Positions 16,430 to 23,483 of a stretch of 49,249 bases of DNA are shown piece by piece. The number at the start of each line of letters is the position of its first letter. Position 1 is the first letter of the stretch. The notes beneath the pieces were generated by a model, which saw nothing but the letters and a program-made list of their open reading frames with translations, ran no database searches and was not told where the DNA came from. The stretch covers positions 1 through 49,249 of the forward strand of contig CAZGYE010000005.1 in the NCBI GenBank assembly GCA_964530165.1, given 5' to 3'. This DNA comes from CAZGYE01 sp964530165 (lineage in GTDB: Bacteria; Planctomycetota; Planctomycetia; Planctomycetales; Planctomycetaceae). The translations under genes were made by a program, and so were the position numbers.

Positions 16430-16522
16430 AATCCCTCGTCGGCGCGCATAAAACGCCTCGGCTAGGGAGCAGCGGCTGGTGAGTACCTTGCTTGGTGGCG
16501 GGATCTCACCAGCCGTTTTTTT
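16430..16522 (+). ncRNA. Candidate small RNA of about 90 nt, unassigned family
   Basis: The interval lies between an extended -10 promoter and a strong intrinsic terminator, contains no frame with a ribosome site, and no plus-strand gene starts for almost 900 bases downstream. It includes a GGAGCAGC segment and a short GGCG/CGCC stem. I checked it against SRP RNA, 6S RNA, c-di-GMP and fluoride riboswitch signatures from memory and found no convincing match. It could be a trans-acting small RNA or a leader whose gene has been lost. Confidence 0.5.
16474..16522 (+). terminator. Rho-independent terminator
   Basis: GGCTGGTGAG (16474-16483) pairs perfectly with CTCACCAGCC (16505-16514) around a 21-base loop. 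A run of seven T (16516-16522) follows after one G. On the minus strand no T-run follows the stem, so it works in the plus direction. Confidence 0.85.
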
Positions 16523-16531
16523 GTTGTGTAC

Positions 16532-16882
16532 TTACGCTTTCAATAAAATTGCAGGCGTGAATGCTGGGTGGGTTTGATCGATGAGCACGTGTCCCCAGCG
16601 CCACTGATCCTGTTGCAGTTGATTCTGTTTCGGTTGCCGTTCTTGTTTTCGAGCTTGGCTCCACTTTTCGTCGTTACTACCGATGGAATGATTGACGCCG
16701 TTTGGCTTCGGCGCAATTTCTGCAATACCGCCCTTGCTCGAAGCAAGAGAAACAAGGAGGGCTGATGCAGTTGACTGCGTCTGTTTAGCAGGATCAATAA
16801 TATGTGTTGATAAACGAGATTGCATGATTTCGCGTTCTCCCCTGAGGGCTCCCGTCATCGTTAAGCCGAAGGAAAACATCAA
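16532..16882 (-). CDS. Doubtful small hypothetical protein
   Basis: A 116-residue frame with a hydrophobic start (MMFSFGLTMTGAL) and a Gln/Lys/Asn-rich second half. I recognise no domain, and no good Shine-Dalgarno precedes the ATG. It stops 10 bases from the plus-strand terminator. It may be a real small gene, a remnant, or chance. Confidence 0.2.
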   Translation of the reverse strand: MMFSFGLTMTGALRGEREIMQSRLSTHIIDPAKQTQSTASALLVSLASSKGGIAEIAPKPNGVNHSIGSNDEKWSQARKQERQPKQNQLQQDQWRWGHVLIDQTHPAFTPAILLKA

Positions 16883-17132
16883 GAATCCACTGTTTGAAAG
16901 TAATAACTAGAATACGATGATTAAGTTGAATTGACATTAAACACATAATGAACGCTATAAGTCAAGTCTTGTAGGGCAAAAAAATACAATTTTTGATATT
17001 TGTCACCAGCGACAGATGCGGGGTCCAACCACGTCCTTCGTTGGTTCGGAAGATGCAGGTTGACAGGCAACACCTTTTGGACGAAAACTCGCTTGTCTCG
17101 AATTCGGATTGAGGCCACGAATCTTCTTGGTT

Positions 17133-17148
17133 TGGTACCGTTTTTGCG
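17133..17148 (+). promoter_or_regulatory. Possible sigma-54 (-24/-12) promoter of the cytochrome gene string
   Basis: TGGTACCGTTTTTGCG matches the RpoN consensus at the invariant GG (-24) and GC (-12) with correct 10-base spacing, and keeps TGG, AC and TTGC. Mismatches are T for C at the fourth base, C for G at the seventh, and the last base. It lies about 250 bases before the first gene, on the right strand. No activator gene is adjacent. Confidence 0.35.
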
Positions 17149-17398
17149 AATGCTAGACCCGTCTTGAGGGCATTTCTTTGCCTCAGCGAAGTTCCGCGAG
17201 GTCAAGTCCCACACCCTGACATGTCACGAAAACGACCGCGAGTGTTTGAATCACGCCAGTTCGCCCGAATGAGAATCTGTCTGGGCCGGGATACCGAGAT
17301 TCTCTGAAAAAGTTTGTCCGCTCAGCGTCTATCACTGGATGGCCGACCTGACCGCGTCTTTGGGGTGGGAGTGGAGAGGTGACCGGGAGGTTAAGGAC

Positions 17399-19642
17399 AT
17401 GAGTTGGGTCTTACTGCCGGCACTGATCTTGTTCCTGACCTTGGTCCTGCTGCTTCTGCTTCGTCGACGCTCTGAGTTGAACGAGATGTCCCAACGGATC
17501 TCCGATTTAGCGGAGGCCAAGGACAAGGGAAGCCACAAAGCGCGTCTGCAATACCCACATATCGATCTCAGTCGCTGCTTTGGTTGCGGAACTTGCGTCA
17601 GAGCGTGCCCTGAGGAAGGGGTGCTGGACCTTGTCCACGGCCAGTCTGTGGTGATTCACGGGGCCCGTTGTGTCGGTCACGGTTTGTGCGCCAAGGAGTG
17701 TCCCCTCGGTGCGATTGACATCACCTTGGGGAATTTGAAGAATCGCAGCGACATCCCCGCCTTGACCGAGAAGCTCGAGGTGACCGATGTTTCCGGCTTG
17801 TTTCTCGCCGGTGAGGTGACCGGTTACGCTCTGATCCGAACAGCCATCTCGCACGGGACGGCTGTGGTCGATGAAGTCGCCAACAGGATTCGATCGACGC
17901 AGGGATCCCGAAACGGTCGATCCAAAGCACAGAACGGAAACGTACTGGACCTGTGTGTTGTCGGATCAGGTCCAGCCGGTCTGGCCGCTGCGCTGCAGGC
18001 CAAGGCCCACAACCTCCGCTTCCTCGCGCTGGATCAGGAGGTGCTCGGTGGCACGGTGGCGAAGTATCCTCGGCGCAAGCTGGTCATGACTCAGCCTGTC
18101 GCGCTTCCTCTGTACGGCAAGCTAAAGCGGACCAGTTACAGCAAAGAAGAGTTGATGGAGTTGTGGGGCAATCTGGTCAGCAAGTACCAGCTTCCGATTC
18201 ACACCGGACAAGAATTCCTCGGTCTTGAAAAAACTTCCGACGGAAACTTTCTCGTCAAGACCAGCAAGGGAGAGCATCAGTCCCGCTTCGTGTGCCTGGC
18301 CCTTGGACGACGGGGCACGCCCCGGAAACTCGGTGTTCCGGGCGAGGACCTGCCGAAGGTGACCTACAACCTGATCGACGCGCAGTCCTACCAAGGGCGA
18401 CGTCTCTTGGTCGTCGGTGGTGGCGACAGCGCCATCGAAGCGGCGCTCGGTCTGTCTGAGCAACCGGGAAACCACGTCACCCTGTCGTACCGCAAAGCGG
18501 CGTTTTTTCGGATCAAAGCGAGAAACGAGACACGGTTAGCGGAGGCCCGGCAGAAGGGAACGTTGGAGTGCATTTTTGCAAGCGAGGTCGAAGAAATCAC
18601 GCCGACGGCCGTACGCATTCGCGTCAAAAGCGAAGCAGAAAAGCCGGTTGAGCGCGTCCTCGACAACGATGAAATGTTCATCATGGCCGGTGGAATTCCA
18701 CCGTTCAAATTGTTGGAGGCATCGGGAGTATCCTTTGACCCGGCAGACCGGCCGTCGCCGCCGCCTCTGGTTGAAAAAGGCACCGGCTTGATCAAAGCGT
18801 TGTTGATGGCACTCGGACTGGCTTATGCCGCGTTGGCGTGGGTTTTGGCGTTCGAAGACTATTATGCACTTTCGGAGACCAAGCGGCCGGAATCGCCTCT
18901 CCACGAGATGCTTCGGCCGGTGAGCGTCCTGGGGCTGAGCTGTGGCGCAGTCGCAACCCTGTTGATTCTGGTCAACCTGGGCTATCTGGTACGTCGCTCT
19001 CGCTGGGGACAATGGATTCCCGGGTCCATGCGGGGTTGGATGACGTCCCACGTGGTCACAGGGATTCTCGTTTTGCTGCTGGTGCTCATTCACGGTGCGA
19101 TGGCGCCGCACAACACGGTGGGAGGTCACGCTTACGCGGCCCTGGCATCTCTGATCGTGACGGGCGCCATTGGGCGTTATTTCTACTCCTTTGTTCCCAG
19201 GGCGGCCAACGGAAAAGAACTGGCGCTGGACGAACTCAGTAGCTGCCTTGCCGCCGAATCTGCAGATTGGGACCGATACGGCCGCGATTTTGGGGAGCAG
19301 ACGAGGCAAGCAATCCACACGCTTGTCGCGGCTGTAAAATGGGAGAGTAACTTTTTCCAACGCCTCAGTGCATTATTTACAACCCAGCGTCAGCAGAGAG
19401 AGGCTTTAAGACGGCTTCGGGGACAAGGTTGCCGACAGGGACTCTCCGCAGGGCAGATCGATCGGCTACTGGCCCTGGCAAGGCGGGCTTATCGGACGGC
19501 TTTGTGGTCCGCTCACTACGAAGACTTGCGTGCCCTGCTTGCTTCGTGGCGATTCCTCCACCGCTGGGTTGCCCTGCTGATGGTCCTTCTGGCGGCCGCA
19601 CACATCATTGCCGCCCTCCGCTACGGGAGAGTGATTCCGTGA
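17399..19642 (+). CDS. Membrane ferredoxin/flavin oxidoreductase with quinone-type membrane domain
   Basis: The 747-residue protein has an N-terminal membrane helix (3-21), a two-cluster ferredoxin domain with CFGCGTCVRACP (60-71) and CVGHGLCAKECP (91-102), a stray flavoprotein-like segment GLFLAGEVTG (about 133-142), and then a thioredoxin-reductase/YpdA-like FAD/NAD(P) domain with GSGPAG (189-194) and GGGDSA (340-345). The C-terminal third has four or more membrane helices with several His (SHVVTG, LIHGA, GGHAYA, FLHRW, AAHII), suggesting b-haem or quinone contact. The second ferredoxin motif has His where the second Cys is expected. I infer electron transfer between NAD(P)H or ferredoxin, the membrane and the cytochromes encoded next. 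The start at 17399 has GGGAGG 8 bases upstream, better than 17339. The stop overlaps the next start (GTGA). Confidence 0.88.
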   Translation: MSWVLLPALILFLTLVLLLLLRRRSELNEMSQRISDLAEAKDKGSHKARLQYPHIDLSRCFGCGTCVRACPEEGVLDLVHGQSVVIHGARCVGHGLCAKECPLGAIDITLGNLKNRSDIPALTEKLEVTDVSGLFLAGEVTGYALIRTAISHGTAVVDEVANRIRSTQGSRNGRSKAQNGNVLDLCVVGSGPAGLAAALQAKAHNLRFLALDQEVLGGTVAKYPRRKLVMTQPVALPLYGKLKRTSYSKEELMELWGNLVSKYQLPIHTGQEFLGLEKTSDGNFLVKTSKGEHQSRFVCLALGRRGTPRKLGVPGEDLPKVTYNLIDAQSYQGRRLLVVGGGDSAIEAALGLSEQPGNHVTLSYRKAAFFRIKARNETRLAEARQKGTLECIFASEVEEITPTAVRIRVKSEAEKPVERVLDNDEMFIMAGGIPPFKLLEASGVSFDPADRPSPPPLVEKGTGLIKALLMALGLAYAALAWVLAFEDYYALSETKRPESPLHEMLRPVSVLGLSCGAVATLLILVNLGYLVRRSRWGQWIPGSMRGWMTSHVVTGILVLLLVLIHGAMAPHNTVGGHAYAALASLIVTGAIGRYFYSFVPRAANGKELALDELSSCLAAESADWDRYGRDFGEQTRQAIHTLVAAVKWESNFFQRLSALFTTQRQQREALRRLRGQGCRQGLSAGQIDRLLALARRAYRTALWSAHYEDLRALLASWRFLHRWVALLMVLLAAAHIIAALRYGRVIP

Positions 19643-21777
19643 AGAGTCACACGGCCGTCAAGCGAAGCTCACTGTGGGTCAGTCTCTCTTCGGTTCTGCT
19701 CGTTTTGTGGTTTTGGCGTTTTGACACGGCGAATACGTCACCCGGCGACATCACGTTCGCACATGCCCAGGAGCCCCTGCTCGTTGGCTCTGGAAAGTGT
19801 CACGCTTGTCATGGACCAGAATCTCAGTCCATGACCGGCGCTTGTCTCGCTTGCCATGAGGACACGGCGTCGCAGCTCTCTGAGCAAACAGGCTTACATG
19901 GTCTTCTGTCCAGTAGTCTTTCGCAAAACTGTGCGAAATGTCACTCGGAACACCACGGGCGGCGATTTCGGCTCACCAATCGTCGCAGTTTCGCGCTGGC
20001 GGGTGTTCCCGATCCCAATCACTTTGATCACGCCGGCCTCGCGTTCCAGTTGACCGGAAAACACTTGGCGATTTCCTGCAAGCAGTGCCATCCGCTCGCG
20101 GAAGTGAAAGTGCTGCCCAAGGGGCAAAAGCGTTTTCAGGGTCTCAACCAAAAATGTACGAGCTGCCACGAAGATGTGCATGAGGGCGCCCTGGGGCAAG
20201 ATTGTGCAGCGTGCCACGGACAAGAACAGCCCTTCCGCAGCGTTGCGAAATTTCAACATGCCAAAGCGTTTCCTCTTGTGGGCGTACACGGCAAGGTCGC
20301 CTGTGTGGATTGTCACCAGAAGGAAACCCTGCATGCCGTCGATTGTCTGTCCTCGAGACCGCCGGGGGGGGAGACATCTTCCTTGAGCGTGCGGGCTTGC
20401 CGCGAGTGTCATGTCTCGCCGCACAACGAGAGGTTCCTCAGCGAGGCTTCGTCGCAACTGGGTCTGGAGCCGGGGCGGTCGTGCGAGCATTGTCATGGTG
20501 TCCTGCTCGGGACATTTCGCGGCACGAATGCGTGGATGGATCCGAAGTTGCATCTTGCGGCAGGATTTCCGCTCACTGCGCCGCACGACAACGTATCCTG
20601 TCAAGAGTGCCATCAAGGGTTTGGTGAGCCGAAAACTGTCTCTGCCGAGTTTTCACATTGTTATCCCGGCCGAAGCCCGGATGATTGCGGAGCGTGCCAC
20701 ACGGATCCGCACCAGGGTCAGTTCGCGCACGGGCCGTTCGCCGGGAGTGAGTGCCTGACCTGCCATGAAAGACGCTCGTTTCGTCCTCACACCTTCACCG
20801 CGTTGCAACATGCCAAGACGCACTTCCCGCTGACGGGTCCCCACAAGAGCGTGAGTTGCCGTCGTTGTCATTGGCGGTCGGTGGAAAACCACGGCTCGGA
20901 CGGAAGGACGATCTCGACGAGAATCTTCCATGGCACGCCGGCCGCTTGCCGTGCCTGCCACGGCGATCCGCACCAGGGCCAATTCGAGGAGGGGTCGTTC
21001 CGCGGGGCTGATTGCTTAACGTGCCATGAGAGAGATTCATTTCGTCCCCCGTCCTTCACTCTTGCGCAACACGACGCGACCCGTTTCCCATTGACAGGCG
21101 CTCACAGAGCGGTGAGTTGTAACCGTTGTCACCTGATGGACGGTGATCGCCGTCGCGAGGCCGGACGAGACGCGTCCACGCGGATCTTTCACGGTACCCC
21201 CTCCCAGTGCGACGCCTGTCACCGGGACGTGCATGCCGGGGCATTTGACCGGCCGGGATCGCCCGCAGTTGTCGCCGGCAAGGAAGGCTGCGCCCGGTGC
21301 CACGTCACCGAGGGATTCGACAAACTCCGCCCCGAAACGTTCGACCACGGCTTGTGGACTGGCTACGAGCTCACAGGAGCACACGCCCACGTCAGGTGCG
21401 CTGCCTGCCATCAGAAAAGCAGCGTTCCCAATTCACTTGGCAGACGCTTTGGCAAGGCGTCAGGCAAGGACTGTCAATCCTGTCACCCAGATCCACATAT
21501 TGGACAGTTCGGGCGAACTCCCCAGGCGGATTGCTCCCGTTGCCACGTGGTCAGCAACAGCTTTCGCGATCTCGTCTTCGACCATCAAACAGATTCACGA
21601 TTTCGATTGGATCCGGTTCACGCCAAACTTGAGTGCTCCGCGTGCCACAAGCGTCATCGGCTGCGCGGAGCGGGGACTGCGATTCGGTATAAACCGCTCG
21701 GCACGAAATGCGGAGATTGTCACGTGCCCAGTGGATCCAATCCGAGACGGGCCAGCAAGCGAACACGTTTCAAGTGA
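19639..21777 (+). CDS. Multihaem c-type cytochrome with 23 CXXCH motifs
   Basis: The 712-residue protein has a membrane anchor or signal peptide (about 12-28) followed by 23 CXXCH haem-binding motifs by my count, one per 30 residues, with many extra His as likely axial ligands. Two neighbouring blocks of about 115 residues are near repeats (DPHQGQF, then CLTCHER.SFRP, then FPLTG.H..VSC.RCH), typical of cytochrome c3/c7-type growth. The start is GTG at 19639, with GGGAGA 8 bases upstream, overlapping the previous stop in GTGA; the frame open to 19429 is read-through inside the previous gene. It probably works in the periplasm as the wire between the inner-membrane oxidoreductase and the outer-membrane barrel encoded next. 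Confidence 0.95.
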   Translation: MKSHTAVKRSSLWVSLSSVLLVLWFWRFDTANTSPGDITFAHAQEPLLVGSGKCHACHGPESQSMTGACLACHEDTASQLSEQTGLHGLLSSSLSQNCAKCHSEHHGRRFRLTNRRSFALAGVPDPNHFDHAGLAFQLTGKHLAISCKQCHPLAEVKVLPKGQKRFQGLNQKCTSCHEDVHEGALGQDCAACHGQEQPFRSVAKFQHAKAFPLVGVHGKVACVDCHQKETLHAVDCLSSRPPGGETSSLSVRACRECHVSPHNERFLSEASSQLGLEPGRSCEHCHGVLLGTFRGTNAWMDPKLHLAAGFPLTAPHDNVSCQECHQGFGEPKTVSAEFSHCYPGRSPDDCGACHTDPHQGQFAHGPFAGSECLTCHERRSFRPHTFTALQHAKTHFPLTGPHKSVSCRRCHWRSVENHGSDGRTISTRIFHGTPAACRACHGDPHQGQFEEGSFRGADCLTCHERDSFRPPSFTLAQHDATRFPLTGAHRAVSCNRCHLMDGDRRREAGRDASTRIFHGTPSQCDACHRDVHAGAFDRPGSPAVVAGKEGCARCHVTEGFDKLRPETFDHGLWTGYELTGAHAHVRCAACHQKSSVPNSLGRRFGKASGKDCQSCHPDPHIGQFGRTPQADCSRCHVVSNSFRDLVFDHQTDSRFRLDPVHAKLECSACHKRHRLRGAGTAIRYKPLGTKCGDCHVPSGSNPRRASKRTRFK

Positions 21778-23483
21778 ACACAAGACAAACAGCGACGAAG
21801 AAGACCTATTTTCGCCGCTGGAGAATCTTCATAGCATTCGCTCTTCTCGGCGACTGGTTCGCTCCGCCATGCGTGCGTGGTGAAGTAGTCGACAAGATCG
21901 GCGTCCGGGTGACGGCATCTTCCGGAGGAAGTATTTTTTTGGACGAAGGGCGAGCGGCTGGCATCGAGCCGGGTGACCAGGTGTTGTTGTACCCTCCCGG
22001 ACGAGGAATCGTGAAAGCAACCATCCAAGCCGTGTCGAGCAACAGCTCCCGATGCACAGTCCTCTTGGGAACTTTGGCAATCGACATCGGAATTCGAGGT
22101 GAGGTGCTGATCCACCGAAAACCCCCGCAATCCACTGGGCCGCCGGAGTTCGGCGAAGCGGAAGAGCAACGAGGCTCCGACGTTCCGGCACATCCGCCCT
22201 GGGCGAATCCGCTGGAGGAATGGGACGAGAATACTCCGTTGTTGGCGCCGGCTTTCGCGAGAGACGCAAGTCAAAGAGAACCACAGTTGCATGGAAGGAC
22301 TTTTGCGCAGTTTTTACAGACTTGGAATGGGAAAGATTCGGACAACCAGTATTCGCTCGGTCGTCTCGGTTCTGAGTTGTGGATCGAGAACCCTTTCCGC
22401 CAGGGTGGTGGTTTACACATCGATGGGGAATTTGCCGCGAGAGCGTTTCACACCAGACGCGCGGGGAGTGACGTCGTCCTGGAAGGTCGACCGGACCGGT
22501 TCTCGTACCACTGGGGTGGGACTCAGCAGAGGCCGCTTCGTTTTGAGGTTGGCCGGTTTCTCCAGAATGAATTCCCCGAGTTCGGCATATTGGACGGTGC
22601 GGAAGTGGTGCGTCGCACGGAGTCGGGGAACCGGTTCGGCTTCAGCGTGGGGTTCTTACCAGAACCGTTTCCCGACTTGCAGAGTGGAGATGACTTTCAG
22701 ACGGCGATCTTTTATCGTTTTGTCTCCAACGAAACCGAAGACCTGGCGCTCGGTGTTGGTTATCAGAAGACGTGGCACAAGGGCACACCGGATCGTGACC
22801 TTGTCGTCGGTAGTCTGGACTACACGCCTAACCCGAAATTCTCTCTGCACGGAACGATCTGGGGAGACTTTTACGACTCCCGAGACGAGATCAAGTCCAA
22901 GACGTTTGAAATTACCGAGGCCAATCTCCAAGGGACTTTTCGCGTTGACCCCAGTCAAGGAATCGGCGTGCACGTTTCCCAGGTCCGTTGGCCGGAACTC
23001 CTTCGCAACGAGTTCACTCCGGCATTCGACGACCTCATCCGGGGAAATCGAGTTCTCCGTTACGGTGTTTTTACGTGGAAGGAACTCGGAGAACATGTCC
23101 GGTTGGATGGAAGGATTGATCGGTGGCACGATCAGGATCAGGATGGAACGACCTGGGAGGCCGGTGTGTCTCTTCCGAACTTGCTGTACGAACGGGGCGA
23201 GGTGGCGCTGAGCGTCTATGACACCGACGGCCTTTATAGCACCGGTCCCGGTGGGCGCGTTTCTCTGAATCGGTATTTTTCCAACGGATTTGTGTCCGTG
23301 GCCTACGACGTCACAGGCGTTGAGTTTGTTTCGGGCTTCGAGGATTTTCTACAGCACGGCTTTCATGCCGGAGTGGACTGGAATCTGTCGAGTGACGTCT
23401 CTTGTTCGCTCTCCGGCGACTATTGGTTCGGCAAGTACCAGAATTCGCTCGGCATCGGTCTTTTCTTGCAGAAACGGTTCTAA
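21774..23483 (+). CDS. Outer-membrane beta-barrel protein, candidate porin of a porin-cytochrome complex
   Basis: The 569-residue protein has a signal peptide (RRWRIFIAFALLGDWFAPP then a likely cleavage region near residue 35), a small beta-rich soluble domain (about 37-115, with IEPGDQVLLYPPGRG resembling FlgT-C-type folds), an acidic linker, and from about residue 180 alternating amphipathic strands rich in aromatic residues. It ends in LQKRF; a C-terminal Phe is the classic outer-membrane barrel signal. The GTG start at 21774 overlaps the stop of the 23-haem cytochrome (GTGA), and its stop overlaps the next cytochrome start (TAATG). Genes of this size and kind between two multihaem cytochromes usually encode the barrel that insulates an electron conduit. 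Sequence alone gives no named family. Confidence 0.85.
   Translation: MNTRQTATKKTYFRRWRIFIAFALLGDWFAPPCVRGEVVDKIGVRVTASSGGSIFLDEGRAAGIEPGDQVLLYPPGRGIVKATIQAVSSNSSRCTVLLGTLAIDIGIRGEVLIHRKPPQSTGPPEFGEAEEQRGSDVPAHPPWANPLEEWDENTPLLAPAFARDASQREPQLHGRTFAQFLQTWNGKDSDNQYSLGRLGSELWIENPFRQGGGLHIDGEFAARAFHTRRAGSDVVLEGRPDRFSYHWGGTQQRPLRFEVGRFLQNEFPEFGILDGAEVVRRTESGNRFGFSVGFLPEPFPDLQSGDDFQTAIFYRFVSNETEDLALGVGYQKTWHKGTPDRDLVVGSLDYTPNPKFSLHGTIWGDFYDSRDEIKSKTFEITEANLQGTFRVDPSQGIGVHVSQVRWPELLRNEFTPAFDDLIRGNRVLRYGVFTWKELGEHVRLDGRIDRWHDQDQDGTTWEAGVSLPNLLYERGEVALSVYDTDGLYSTGPGGRVSLNRYFSNGFVSVAYDVTGVEFVSGFEDFLQHGFHAGVDWNLSSDVSCSLSGDYWFGKYQNSLGIGLFLQKRF

Larger units (their letters stand above)
16127..17398. other. 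Gene-poor 1.27-kb region
   Basis: The region between the giant surface protein and the cytochrome gene string is more AT-rich around 16890-17010. It holds a candidate small RNA with its own promoter and terminator (16415-16522), a doubtful small frame on the minus strand (16532-16882) and a sigma-54-like promoter motif (17133-17148). A further minus frame at 16921-17214 has no recognisable content. Confidence 0.6.

Noticed and set aside
16430..16522. SRP RNA or a known riboswitch
   Set aside because: A GGAGCAGC string recalls the SRP loop and CATAAAACGCC recalls the fluoride switch, but the other required conserved parts of either are missing.
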